A DNA stretch of 64,000 bases from contig CAVOYU010000006.1 in the NCBI GenBank assembly GCA_963700775.1, forward strand, positions 496,001 to 560,000. Reading direction: 5' to 3'. Numbering within the stretch: the first letter of the stretch is position 1; each line of letters begins with the position of its first letter. Source of the stretch: Thermohalobaculum sp963700775. GTDB lineage: Bacteria > Pseudomonadota > Alphaproteobacteria > Rhodobacterales > Rhodobacteraceae. The notes under the pieces were generated by a model. That model was not told the DNA's origin. It made no database searches and was given only the letters and a program-made list of their open reading frames with translations. Of the stretch, positions 26,783 through 35,204 are shown in pieces. The translations under genes and the position numbers were made by a program.

Positions 26783-27406
26783 CTACGCGACCGCGCAGAC
26801 GACCGACGACCCGTCGACCTCGCGGTAGCGCCAGTCATACTCCATGTAGGCCGCCGTCTCCGCGGCCTGCTCGGCACCGTGCAGCACGGAGACCAGGTGC
26901 AGCGCCGCATCGATCCCGGCGGAGATCCCCGCCGAGAGCACGATCTTACCGTTGTCCACGACCCGCGCGGTCTTCAGCACCTCGGCCTTGGGCGCGTCCG
27001 CGACCAGTTCGGCCATTGCGCCCTGATGCGTGGTGGCGCGGAGACCGTCAAGCAGCCCGGCGCGCGCGAGCAGCAGAGCGCCGGAGCAGACCGACAGCAC
27101 CCGCTCGGCGTCCTGGCTGTGCTGCCGGATGAAGTCGAGGACCGCCGGATTGTGCTTCTCGCGCCGGGTACCGAAGCCCCCCGGGACGACCAGGATGTCG
27201 GGTCGCGGGCAGTCGCGGAAGGAATAGTCGGGGTTCACGCTCAGATTGTTGCGCGCCATGACCGGCTTGCTCTCGCGCGCGACCGTGTAGACGTCGAACA
27301 GCGGCTTCCCCTCGCGCTGCCCCGTGACGCCGAAGACCTCGAACGGCCCGGCGAAGTCCATGACCTCGACATTGTCGAAGATAAGTACGGCGACCCGCCT
27401 TGGCAT
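26783..27406 (-). CDS. DJ-1/PfpI family protein
   Basis: 207 aa. The flavodoxin-like class I glutamine-amidotransferase-like fold has the nucleophile elbow VLSVCSGALLLARAG with Cys107, and the acidic partner region VEVMDFAGPFEVF with Glu14 near the start. Similar single-domain proteins include isonitrile hydratase and glyoxalase/deglycase-like enzymes; the exact reaction is open. GGAGG lies five bases before the ATG at 27406. It is convergent with metG and lies between two copies of the metG 3' end, which suggests that it arrived by insertion or rearrangement. Confidence 0.88.
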   Translation of the reverse strand: MPRRVAVLIFDNVEVMDFAGPFEVFGVTGQREGKPLFDVYTVARESKPVMARNNLSVNPDYSFRDCPRPDILVVPGGFGTRREKHNPAVLDFIRQHSQDAERVLSVCSGALLLARAGLLDGLRATTHQGAMAELVADAPKAEVLKTARVVDNGKIVLSAGISAGIDAALHLVSVLHGAEQAAETAAYMEYDWRYREVDGSSVVCAVA

Positions 27407-27550
27407 GATTGCCTCCCTCGATTGCGGAGCCTCGGACCGGGCATGATCTAGCGCAGAGTTGGCGCGGTGGTAAGGCCGTGGCGATGATCCGGATCGCCTC
27501 CGAGCCCAGGGGACAGGGATGGAACGTCGGGTAGAGTGGCGCCGCGCGCG

Positions 27551-27696
27551 GATGCCGAGGCCTGGCTGGCGGACGTTCCGGCGGCCCTGGAGGCGCTCCC
27601 GGCCGGGCATCCCTTCGCCGTGCCGGAAAATCTCTTCGCCAGGATCACCGATGAGCTGCGCGAGGCGATGGAGGCGCGGTTCGCGGGGAAGTGACG
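27551..27696 (+). pseudogene. Duplicated fragment of the metG 3' end
   Basis: Copy of the last 48 codons of metG including the stop (TGA 27692-27694). Six substitutions separate it from the parent; they change Pro to Leu, Thr to Ala, Lys to Arg and Met to Leu and otherwise are silent. No start codon or 5' part accompanies it, so it cannot make a functional synthetase. It lies downstream of and pointing away from the DJ-1 gene start. Confidence 0.88.
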
Positions 27697-27702
27697 ACGC
27701 GT

Positions 27703-27972
27703 CTAGGACCCAAGACCGATGAAGCGCAGCAGGTCGAGGACGGCCACCAGGACCGCGGCAAGCGCGGCGCAGAGAGCGAACCCGGCCTGGAACTTCGACA
27801 GGTTCAGACGATGGGCGGTGTGAACCGGGATTCCATCCCAATGGAGATGGCCATCGTTGCCCACGCCGATCAGGTTCAGCCCCTCCTGGGAAATCCGCCG
27901 GACACCTTGTGGCCAGTGAGATGGTGGCGGCGTCTGGCTGCGCGAGTCCGGATAGTGCTCGTCTATGTTCAT
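27703..27972 (-). CDS. Small membrane protein, hypothetical
   Basis: 89 aa. A polar N-terminal half (IGVGNDGHLHWDGIPVH) precedes one membrane helix at about 63-83 (FALCAALAAVLVAVLDLLRF). The pattern of a short DG-x-LYWDGKPV-like motif before a single helix recurs in small hypothetical proteins of many proteobacteria. AGAGGA lies about seven bases before the ATG. It converges on the metG fragment with an eight-base gap. Function unknown. Confidence 0.7.
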   Translation of the reverse strand: MNIDEHYPDSRSQTPPPSHWPQGVRRISQEGLNLIGVGNDGHLHWDGIPVHTAHRLNLSKFQAGFALCAALAAVLVAVLDLLRFIGLGS

Positions 27973-28089
27973 CGCGATTCCTCTGGATAGCGGCTGCTGC
28001 AGCCATGATTTCTAGCATCCGCCGCATCGGAACCAAGCGGTGAACATGCTGCAGTGGCGCCGCGCCCGCGCGCGCACTACAATCCCCCC

Positions 28090-29310
28090 ATGTCCCACAA
28101 CACCCTCATCGCCGAGATCGAATCCTGGCTGATCGGCAAGGCCCTCGGCGACGTCGAGATCGCGAAGCTGTTCGAGGCCCTTTGCCAGCGCCTGCACGGG
28201 GTCGGGATCCCGGTCGAGCGGGCGGTGCTGAGCTGGCCGACGCTGCATCCCCTGTTCCGGGCCGAGCAGGTGTTCTGGTGGCTCGGCAAGGGCGCGAAGC
28301 TCGAGCAGTACTACCACTCCCAGGCCGGCAGCCAGGGCTGGATCAAGAGCCCGTTCCACCGGGTGCTTACCCGCGGCCTGCCGCGGCTCCGGCGCCGGCT
28401 GACGGGCGAGCACGCCTTCCTGGACTTCGAGGTGCTGAAGGAGTTCGCCGAGCAGGGCTATACCGACTACCTGCTGACCTCGACCGAATTCCGCATCGGC
28501 GAGGTGACCGAGTACGAGGGCGGCCGGCCCGGCCTGATGGCGAGCTGGGCGACCAAGCGCGTGGGCGGGTTCACCGACGACGACCTCGAGGCGCTGAGCC
28601 GGATCCAGAGGCTGCTGGCGGTCGCCTGCCGCTCGGCGATCCAGAAGCGGGTGATGTCGAACCTCGCCAGTGCATATCTGGGGCCGACCGCGGGCCGGCG
28701 GGTGCTGTCGGGCGACATCAAGCGCGGCGACGGCGAGCGGATCCCGGCGGTGGTCTGGTTCTCGGACCTGCGCGGCTCGACCCGGCTCTCCGACGAGATG
28801 GCGCCGGACGACTATCTGGCGCTGCTGAACCGCTATTTCGAATGCACCGCCGACCCGGTGATCGACCATGGCGGCGAGATCCTGAACTTCATCGGCGACG
28901 GGGTGCTGGGGATCTTCCCCTATGACGGCGAGGGGCTGCCGGGCGCCGCCGGCCGGGCCACCGCCGCCGCCGCCGAGGCGATGCGCCGTTGCGCCGCCGC
29001 GAAGGCCGAAGGCAATCCGGCGGGCGCCCCGCTGGAATTCGGCATCGGGCTCGACGCCGGCGAGCTGATGTTCGGCAATATCGGCGTCCCGCACCGGCTT
29101 GCGTTCTCGGGGATAGGCCGGGTGGTCAACGGCGTGCAGCGGATCGAGAAGGCCACCAAGGAGATGGGCCAGCGGGTGCTGGCCACCCGCCCGGTCGCCG
29201 AGGCCCTGCCCGGCGCCTGGACCTCCGCCGGCCGGCGCTGTCTCGCCGACTTCCAGCGCGAGGTCGAGCTCTACGGGCTGGCGGAGACGGCGGCGCGGGC
29301 GGCGGAGTAG
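28090..29310 (+). CDS. Adenylate/guanylate cyclase domain protein, soluble
   Basis: 406 aa. Residues about 215-400 are a class III cyclase: the metal aspartates are in VVWFSDLRGSTRLSDEM and NFIGDGVLGIF, and FGIGLDAGELMFGNIG supplies the later active-site strand. Residues 1-210 are an alpha-helical domain (WWLGKGAKLEQYYHSQAGSQ region) found in front of cyclases of this group and of unknown ligand. No membrane segment is visible. The product cAMP or cGMP cannot be told by eye. Start ATG 28090 is preferred; an upstream GTG at 28054 is possible. Confidence 0.87.
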   Translation: MSHNTLIAEIESWLIGKALGDVEIAKLFEALCQRLHGVGIPVERAVLSWPTLHPLFRAEQVFWWLGKGAKLEQYYHSQAGSQGWIKSPFHRVLTRGLPRLRRRLTGEHAFLDFEVLKEFAEQGYTDYLLTSTEFRIGEVTEYEGGRPGLMASWATKRVGGFTDDDLEALSRIQRLLAVACRSAIQKRVMSNLASAYLGPTAGRRVLSGDIKRGDGERIPAVVWFSDLRGSTRLSDEMAPDDYLALLNRYFECTADPVIDHGGEILNFIGDGVLGIFPYDGEGLPGAAGRATAAAAEAMRRCAAAKAEGNPAGAPLEFGIGLDAGELMFGNIGVPHRLAFSGIGRVVNGVQRIEKATKEMGQRVLATRPVAEALPGAWTSAGRRCLADFQREVELYGLAETAARAAE

Positions 29311-29357
29311 GGCGCGGGCGACCGCTTGCTCAGCCTGGCAACCGGATGGATTGGAGC

Positions 29358-29972
29358 ATGAGACAATTTTTTCGAGCAATTCTCACCTGCGGAGCGCTCG
29401 CGCTCCCCGGAGCATCCTTGGCCGACAACAAGGTCTGCTACTGGAATGCCGAAGGGCTGCCCTACTCGAAGGCGCCACCGCCGCATGCAGGCGAGGCTCC
29501 TTTTCCCGGCGGCCCGATGCAGGCGCTTGCCGCCATGGACATGGAATCCCCCCAGCTGATGCTCAAATCCGCTTGCGGTTCGATTGACGATGCCGATCTG
29601 GTCAGACCGCGGGCAGTCTACCGGAGCTGGAGCTGCTCGACGGAGAGTTCAATGGCCCAAATGATCGAAGAGTTTGCGTCGGGAGGTGTATTGGTTTCTC
29701 CAGCGATGTCTTTCGTCGAATTTGCTACTGATAAGTATCGGGAAGAGTTCGCGGAGCATTGTTCGCTGCTCAAGGGAATTGACCCTATTTGCTATAAGGG
29801 CTCAGAAGATTCTCCAAAATTTGTCTCTAAATATCCTCAGTGCATCGATGCCTGGCCGAAAATCAAGGCATTCGGCAATTTCATCTTGGAGTTGCGCGAG
29901 CGTGAATTGGAGGTCGCCGGAGACCTTTCCCAAAAGGACCGTGCGCTGATCGAATCCGCAGAGGTCTACTGA
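29358..29972 (+). CDS. Secreted hypothetical protein, lower GC
   Basis: 204 aa. Signal peptide at about 1-22 (AILTCGALALPGASLA). The mature region has six or more cysteines (KVCYWN, KSACGS, SWSCSTE, EHCSLL, PICYKG, QCIDAW), which suggests disulfides in the periplasm. The DNA from about 29650 to 29960 is clearly richer in A/T than its surroundings, including third codon positions. I do not recognise the family. The different base composition points to recent acquisition. It starts 48 bp after the cyclase gene; an alternative ATG lies at 29346. Confidence 0.72.
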   Translation: MRQFFRAILTCGALALPGASLADNKVCYWNAEGLPYSKAPPPHAGEAPFPGGPMQALAAMDMESPQLMLKSACGSIDDADLVRPRAVYRSWSCSTESSMAQMIEEFASGGVLVSPAMSFVEFATDKYREEFAEHCSLLKGIDPICYKGSEDSPKFVSKYPQCIDAWPKIKAFGNFILELRERELEVAGDLSQKDRALIESAEVY

Positions 29973-30017
29973 CGGTTGTGATCGTCAAGTGGCGCCGATG
30001 CCGGTGAAACCTCCAAT

Positions 30018-30092
30018 GTCCCGGGCTTGACCCGGGACCTCGATAGGCGAAGCTCTGTCCCCTCCGGCGAGGCCCCGGCTCAAGGCCGGGGC
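30018..30092. repeat. Pair of palindromic repeats
   Basis: Two hairpins with 8-bp arms: GTCCCGGG-CTTGA-CCCGGGAC (30018-30038) and GCCCCGGC-TCAAG-GCCGGGGC (30072-30092). Their loops are reverse complements, so they are related units in opposite orientation, as in REP/BIME-type repeats of alphaproteobacteria. They lie between the secreted protein gene and the convergent thiolase gene and may end both transcripts. Confidence 0.75.
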
Positions 30093-30112
30093 GTGGAGAT
30101 GCTTGGCGCGCG

Positions 30113-31297
30113 CTACTGCACCCGCTCGACCGCCAGCGCGATACCCTGACCGCCGCCGATGCACATGGTGACGAGGCCGTAGCGGCCCGAGGTGCGCTCC
30201 AGCTCGGCCAGGCACTTCAGCATCAGGACCGCCCCGGTCGCCCCGATCGGGTGGCCGAGGGCGATGGCACCGCCGTTCGGGTTCACCTTGGCGGTGTCGA
30301 GCCCCAGCCCCTGGTTGACCGCGAAGGCCTGGGCCGCGAAAGCCTCGTTCGACTCGATGACGTCGAAGTCCTCCTTCGAGAGGCCGGTCCGGGCCAGCAG
30401 CTTCTCCACCGCCGGGATCGGGCCGAGGCCCATGACCTGCGGCCGCACGCCGGCATGGGCATAGCCCAGCAGCCGCGCCCGCGGCTTCAGCCCGGCGGCC
30501 GACGCCGCCCCGGCCTCGGCCAGCACGATGGCCGCGGCGCCGTCATTGATGCCGCTGGCGTTTCCGGCGGTCACGGTGCCGTCCTTCTTGAAGGCGGGCC
30601 TGAGCTTCGCGAGGTCGTCGGCGGTGGTCTGCGGCTTCGGGTGCTCGTCGGTGTCGAACACCACCTCGCCCTTCCGGGTCTTTATCGTGACCGGCACGAT
30701 CTGGCCCTTGAAGCGGCCCGCCGCGATGGCGGCTCCGGCGCGCTTCTGGCTCTCGAGCGCGAAGGCGTCCTGGTCGGCGCGGCTGATCTGCCGTTCGGCG
30801 GCGATGTTCTCGGCGGTCACTCCCATGTGGCCGGTGCCGAAGGGGCAGTTCAGCGCCCCGATCATCATGTCGATGATCTTGGTGTCGCCCATCTTCTGGC
30901 CGAAGCGCACGGTCTGCATGGCGTGCGGGCTCCGCGACATCGCCTCGGCGCCGCCGGCCAGCGCGTAGTCGGCGTCGCCGAGCTGGATCGCCTGGGCGGC
31001 CGAGACGATCGCCTGCGCGCCCGAGCCGCAGAGCCGGTTCACGTTCATCGCCGGGGTGCTGTCCGGGATGCCGGCATCGATCGCGGCGACGCGGCTGAGA
31101 TACATGTCGCGCGGCTCGGTGTTGATCACATGGCCGAACACCACATGGCCGATCTGCCCGCCCTCGACCCCGGAGCGCTTCATCGCCTCGGTTGAGACGA
31201 GCGCGGCGGTGGCGGTGGGCGGCTGGTCGGCGAGGGCGCCGCCGAAGGTGCCGATGGCGGTGCGGGCTCCGTCGAGGATGACGACGTCACGGGGCAT
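30113..31297 (-). CDS. Acetyl-CoA C-acetyltransferase (thiolase)
   Basis: 394 aa. Condenses two acetyl-CoA to acetoacetyl-CoA or the reverse, in polyhydroxyalkanoate synthesis or ketone/fatty-acid breakdown. All catalytic residues are visible: Cys90 in NVNRLCGSGAQA, His349 in GGAIALGHPIGATGA and Cys379 in CIGGGQG, with NEAFAAQA before them. Length fits biosynthetic PhaA/AtoB thiolases, but no pha genes are adjacent. AAGGAGA sits five bases before the ATG. Confidence 0.94.
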   Translation of the reverse strand: MPRDVVILDGARTAIGTFGGALADQPPTATAALVSTEAMKRSGVEGGQIGHVVFGHVINTEPRDMYLSRVAAIDAGIPDSTPAMNVNRLCGSGAQAIVSAAQAIQLGDADYALAGGAEAMSRSPHAMQTVRFGQKMGDTKIIDMMIGALNCPFGTGHMGVTAENIAAERQISRADQDAFALESQKRAGAAIAAGRFKGQIVPVTIKTRKGEVVFDTDEHPKPQTTADDLAKLRPAFKKDGTVTAGNASGINDGAAAIVLAEAGAASAAGLKPRARLLGYAHAGVRPQVMGLGPIPAVEKLLARTGLSKEDFDVIESNEAFAAQAFAVNQGLGLDTAKVNPNGGAIALGHPIGATGAVLMLKCLAELERTSGRYGLVTMCIGGGQGIALAVERVQ

Positions 31298-31724
31298 GGG
31301 AGTCTCCTTGGCGCTGGGACCGGATGCCCGGGTTTTCGCCCGGCGCGGGGCGCGGCGCAAGGGGGCGCAACAGCGGTGCAAGGCCGCAGCTGCCAGGCGG
31401 GCCACGGCGCGGCCGGCGCCTGCGGACGGCCATCGTCAAAGACGGAGCGGAGCGTGGGTTGCACGAACGGCTCCGGACACCGCTGTAGACGGATGCGGCG
31501 CCGCGCTTCTGCCGGAAACACGCGCTCCAAAGCGTAGCGCCGAGCAATGTGGACTGGGTTGCCGGTCGGAACGACATGGGGCATTGCGGGCCTCCGTATC
31601 CGACGAGGTTCGCCCGGCTCCACCCGAATGTCCTTGGCGCGATCCTGATGAGTCCTGACGTTTCATGATTGTCGCCTTTGCTCACCCTGCGAGCTATGCT
31701 GTGATCCTGCAGGATTGGGACGCG
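31298..31724. other. Intergenic region, no gene seen
   Basis: 427 bp between the divergent thiolase and winged-helix regulator genes. Open frames here have antisense-type composition (Arg/Pro-rich) and no ribosome site, so I call none. It must hold both promoters; a TATGCT hexamer at about 31696 is a possible -10 for the regulator, without a convincing -35. Confidence 0.6.
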
Positions 31725-33341
31725 ATGGATATTCGGTTCGGCGAGTATCGGGTGTTGCGGCAGGAGCGGCAGCTTCTCGGCCCGTCGGGCGCGGTCGATA
31801 TCGGTGCGCGCTCGTTCGACATTCTTCTCATGCTCCTGGAGCGGGCCAATTCGGTCGTTGGCAAGAGCGAATTGCTCGATGCAGTCTGGCCAGGCCTCAC
31901 CGTCGAGGAGAACACGCTCCAGGTTCACATCTCGGCGCTTCGCAAACTGCTCGGAAGGTCGCTCATCCGGACGGTGCACGGAAGGGGTTACAAGTATGCC
32001 GGGCCCGAGCCGCGCCACGATGATACCCTGCCGCCCGGGCCGGAAGGCCCGGAGCGGGCAGCGGGTGCGGATCGCGCTGGTTCGCCGGGCGCAACGGCCA
32101 CGGACGCCGCGCCGGAGACCCTACCGCTGCCCGACAAACCCTCGGTTGCGGTATTGCCGTTCATGAACATATCGGGTGATGCGATGCAGGAGTACTTCTC
32201 CAGCGGCATCACCGAAAATATCATCGCCGGCCTGACCCGGTTTCGCGGGCTGTTCGTCGTCGCGGGGAAATCCTCTGCGGCGGCGCACGACACGGGAGCG
32301 GGCGTGCGGCAGATCGGGCAGCGGCTCGGAGTCGCACATGTTGTCGAGGGCAGCGTCCGGAAGGCCGGCAACCGCGTGCGGGTCACGGCCCAGTTGGTCG
32401 ATGCGGCCAGCGGGCGCCACGTCTGGGGCGAGCACTACGACCGCGAGCTGAATGATATCTTCGCTGTCCAGGACGAGATCACCAACATCATCGTCGTAGC
32501 CCTGGCTGGCCGCCTCGACGAAGCCGGCCGCCATCGCGCGGTTCGGAAATCCGCCAACGACATGGCGACCTACGATTATCTCTTGCGGGGCCGACACTCC
32601 CTGAAGCGCAGGACGAAGGACGGCGTGCTTGAAGCGCGACGCTACTTCGAGCGTGGACTGGAACTGGACCCCGAATTTGCCACGGTATGCGCCTGTCTGG
32701 CTGATAGCTATCTGATCGAGTACGAGTTGGACTGGACTGAAGCTCGCCCTGCGGCTGTCGACCGCGCATTCGAATTCGCAGAAAGAGCCGTCACGCTCGA
32801 TCCGGCCGACAGCTCCGCGTGGCACGCGCTGGCGTGGGCTCGATTGGCGCGGGAACAGCACGACCTCGCGATGATAGCGATAGAACGCGCGATTTCCCTC
32901 AATCCGAACGATTACAACAACCTCTGCGTCAAGGGGTGGTGCCTCGCGCTTTCCGGAAATTCCGGCGAAAGCATCGCCTGCCTGAACGAGGCGATCCGCA
33001 TCAACCCCTTTGCGCCGGTCGATTGTCTTGTTGGCAAGGGTATCGCCGAATACACGGCACGCCGCTACGAGGCGGCCATCCATACGTTCGGCAGCATTTC
33101 GGGATTGGCGCTCCTGCGACACGCCTGCATCGCCGCTTGCTATGCCCAGCTCGGCCGCAGGCGTGACGCCCGTGCGGCAATTGCGGTCGCCCTCGAACTG
33201 GCCGCGTCGACTCTCGCAACGGAACCAGGAGCGGAGGTCGAAGGGCTGCGCACATATCTCGGCGCGCTGTTTCGCTTTCAGGATCCGAACAGTTTCGAGC
33301 ACCTGCTCGACGGTCTGCGCAAGGCCGAATTGGACGACTAA
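31725..33341 (+). CDS. Winged-helix regulator with TolB-like and TPR domains (CadC-like)
   Basis: 538 aa. Residues about 1-95 form an OmpR/PhoB-type winged helix (ARSFDILLMLLERANSVVGK, then TLQVHISALRKLLG and TVHGRGYKY). After a proline/alanine linker, residues about 145-260 are a TolB-like domain (SVAVLPFMNISGD, VVEGSVRKAGNRVRVTAQLV), and TPR-like repeats fill the rest. No membrane helix is evident, unlike CadC. It probably binds DNA under control of protein contacts. The TolB/TPR half is a paralogue of the one fused to a cyclase at 2004-3752. Start ATG 31725 fits the domain boundary; an upstream ATG at 31665 is less likely. Confidence 0.87.
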   Translation: MDIRFGEYRVLRQERQLLGPSGAVDIGARSFDILLMLLERANSVVGKSELLDAVWPGLTVEENTLQVHISALRKLLGRSLIRTVHGRGYKYAGPEPRHDDTLPPGPEGPERAAGADRAGSPGATATDAAPETLPLPDKPSVAVLPFMNISGDAMQEYFSSGITENIIAGLTRFRGLFVVAGKSSAAAHDTGAGVRQIGQRLGVAHVVEGSVRKAGNRVRVTAQLVDAASGRHVWGEHYDRELNDIFAVQDEITNIIVVALAGRLDEAGRHRAVRKSANDMATYDYLLRGRHSLKRRTKDGVLEARRYFERGLELDPEFATVCACLADSYLIEYELDWTEARPAAVDRAFEFAERAVTLDPADSSAWHALAWARLAREQHDLAMIAIERAISLNPNDYNNLCVKGWCLALSGNSGESIACLNEAIRINPFAPVDCLVGKGIAEYTARRYEAAIHTFGSISGLALLRHACIAACYAQLGRRRDARAAIAVALELAASTLATEPGAEVEGLRTYLGALFRFQDPNSFEHLLDGLRKAELDD

Positions 33342-33548
33342 GCGAATGGCGCGGGGCTCATAACCGCCCGCAGATCATTCGATCATTGAAATGGCAAGTT
33401 CCCGACGCCTGAGAGGGGTCAAGCTGCGACCGCCCGCGTACCGCGTTGACGGCCCGCAATGCCCCGCCGCCCGGACGTCCGATCCGGCGCGCCGCCGGGG
33501 TGTCGGCAGGGGCGCCGCGCGCTTGCGGCCCCGCTCAGTATCGGCTTT

Positions 33549-35165
33549 CTACTGCTCCCGGTCCCGCACCCAGACCTCGACCCGGCGGTTCAGCTCGCGC
33601 CCCTCGGCGGTCTCGTTGCAGCCGACCGGCGTCAGCTCGCCGTAGCTCTGCACCCGGATCGGCACCGAAGCCAGCGCCGCCTCGCCGACGGTCGCCGTCA
33701 GGGTGTCGAGCACGCTCTGCGCGCGGCGCTCGGCCAGGCCGCGGTTGACGTTGAACTCGCCGACCGAGTTGGCGAAGCCGACCAGCAGGATCTCCTTGTC
33801 CTTGAAGGCGCCGCCCGCGATCAGCCGGGCGAAGCGCTCGGCCTCGCTCTGCGAGCGGGCCTCCAGGTCCGACGACCCGGCATTGAAGCGGAAGGTCAGG
33901 CTCAGCCGCTCCGCCTGCTTCAGCTCGGTCAGCATCTCGCGCATCAGCGGCAGCGAGAACTCCTCCGGACTGGTCAGGCTGTTGGCGATCCGCGCCCCCT
34001 GCACGTCGATCCCCTGGCCCTCGATGTCGCGCCCGACGAAGCCCGCCTCGGCGATCAGCGGCTGGGCGGCGTCCGACAGCGCGAAGTCCAGCAGCGCCTG
34101 CGCGCGCTCGGGCAGCGGCCGGCCGGAACCGTAGACGTAGAGCCGGCGCCCCAGCGGGTATTCCTCGGTCTTCATGGTGAACGAGGTCGGCTGCGAGACC
34201 AGGCCGCAGAGCTGGCGGATCGCCACCATCCGCGTCGCGCGGGCGAAGGCGAAGCTGGTCAGCCCGACTCCGCCCGGATCGATGGACACCAGGTCCGAGA
34301 GGTCCGCATGGTCCTCCAGCCGCTCGGCCGCGGCCGCGGGCTCGAGCCGGCGCGGCTCCATCACCTGGCGCACGAACAGGTCGAGCGTGCCCGACCCCTC
34401 GGCCGGCAGGTAGAGGCTGATCGGCCGGTCCGCCCCGCCGAGCTGCGACCAGTTCGTGGTCCGGCCGGCGAAGATCGCGGCGATCTGGTCCAGCGACAGC
34501 GTCCGCACCGGGTTGTCCGGATGCACGATCACCACCAGGCCGTCGAGCGCCAGAATATGCTCCTCCGGGCCGCCGGCGAGGTCCGCGAGGCCGCCCTCGG
34601 CGCCGTTGATCCGACGCGACGACAGGCCCAGCGCCGCAGCGCCGCCAGCCAGTGCCGGGAAGGCCGAGGCACTGCCATGGGCGGCGATGTCGATCACCGC
34701 GATCTCGCCGCCGCCGCCCGCAGTCAGCCGGTAGGCCCGCCGATTGTCGCCGGCACCGACCTCGCGCACCACATCGGCTCCGAGCGTCTCCGCATAGCCC
34801 TCGACGAGGACCGGCATCAGCCCGTCGCCGATCACGTTCGACCCTGCGATCGCGAATTCGGCAGCGACTGCGGGCGCCGCCGGCGCGGACACGGCGGCTG
34901 GCGCCGCGGGAACGGTCTCGGCCGGACCTGCCGCCGCTGCGGGCGGGCAGCCGGCGCCCGCGCAGGTGACCTGCGCCGCGGTCACCGAGATGGTGCCGAG
35001 GCTGGTCTGCACCGTATAGGCCTGGCCATCGAACCCGATCAGCTCGCCGCTGACCGTGGTCGCGCCGTCGAGCGACGTCAGCGTGACCGGCTCCGCCCGC
35101 GCCGGCTGCATTCCCGCAGCCAGCACGGCGCCGATCCCGATCAGCCAGCAAATCCCCCTCAGCAT
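33549..35165 (-). CDS. PstS-like phosphate-binding domain fused to OmpA domain
   Basis: 538 aa. Signal peptide at about 1-24, a small beta unit (SGELIGFDGQAYTVQTSLGT) and an Ala/Pro linker, then a periplasmic binding domain of the PstS type (EFAIAGSNVIGDGLMPVLVE, DGLVVIVHPDNPVRTLSLDQ, and AEGSGTLDLF that resembles the phosphate-binding loop). The last 125 residues are OmpA-like (LTFRFNAGSSDLEARSQSEA, then NRGLAERRAQSVLD and ELNRRVEVWV), which binds peptidoglycan. It would hold a bound oxyanion or ligand near the cell wall. It lies 39 bp after the repeat-rich membrane protein gene, same strand. Confidence 0.88.
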   Translation of the reverse strand: MLRGICWLIGIGAVLAAGMQPARAEPVTLTSLDGATTVSGELIGFDGQAYTVQTSLGTISVTAAQVTCAGAGCPPAAAAGPAETVPAAPAAVSAPAAPAVAAEFAIAGSNVIGDGLMPVLVEGYAETLGADVVREVGAGDNRRAYRLTAGGGGEIAVIDIAAHGSASAFPALAGGAAALGLSSRRINGAEGGLADLAGGPEEHILALDGLVVIVHPDNPVRTLSLDQIAAIFAGRTTNWSQLGGADRPISLYLPAEGSGTLDLFVRQVMEPRRLEPAAAAERLEDHADLSDLVSIDPGGVGLTSFAFARATRMVAIRQLCGLVSQPTSFTMKTEEYPLGRRLYVYGSGRPLPERAQALLDFALSDAAQPLIAEAGFVGRDIEGQGIDVQGARIANSLTSPEEFSLPLMREMLTELKQAERLSLTFRFNAGSSDLEARSQSEAERFARLIAGGAFKDKEILLVGFANSVGEFNVNRGLAERRAQSVLDTLTATVGEAALASVPIRVQSYGELTPVGCNETAEGRELNRRVEVWVRDREQ

Positions 35166-35204
35166 CCCTGCTCCCCTCGCGCGTCGCCGGTCCGGCCGCC
35201 GCTG

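Noticed and set aside
31287..31664. Minus-strand frames between thiolase and the winged-helix regulator
   Set aside because: Composition is that of a shadow and none has a start signal or a known domain.
31665..31724. Upstream ATG as start of the winged-helix regulator
   Set aside because: It would add 20 residues ahead of the conserved domain, and a plausible -10 sequence lies within it.
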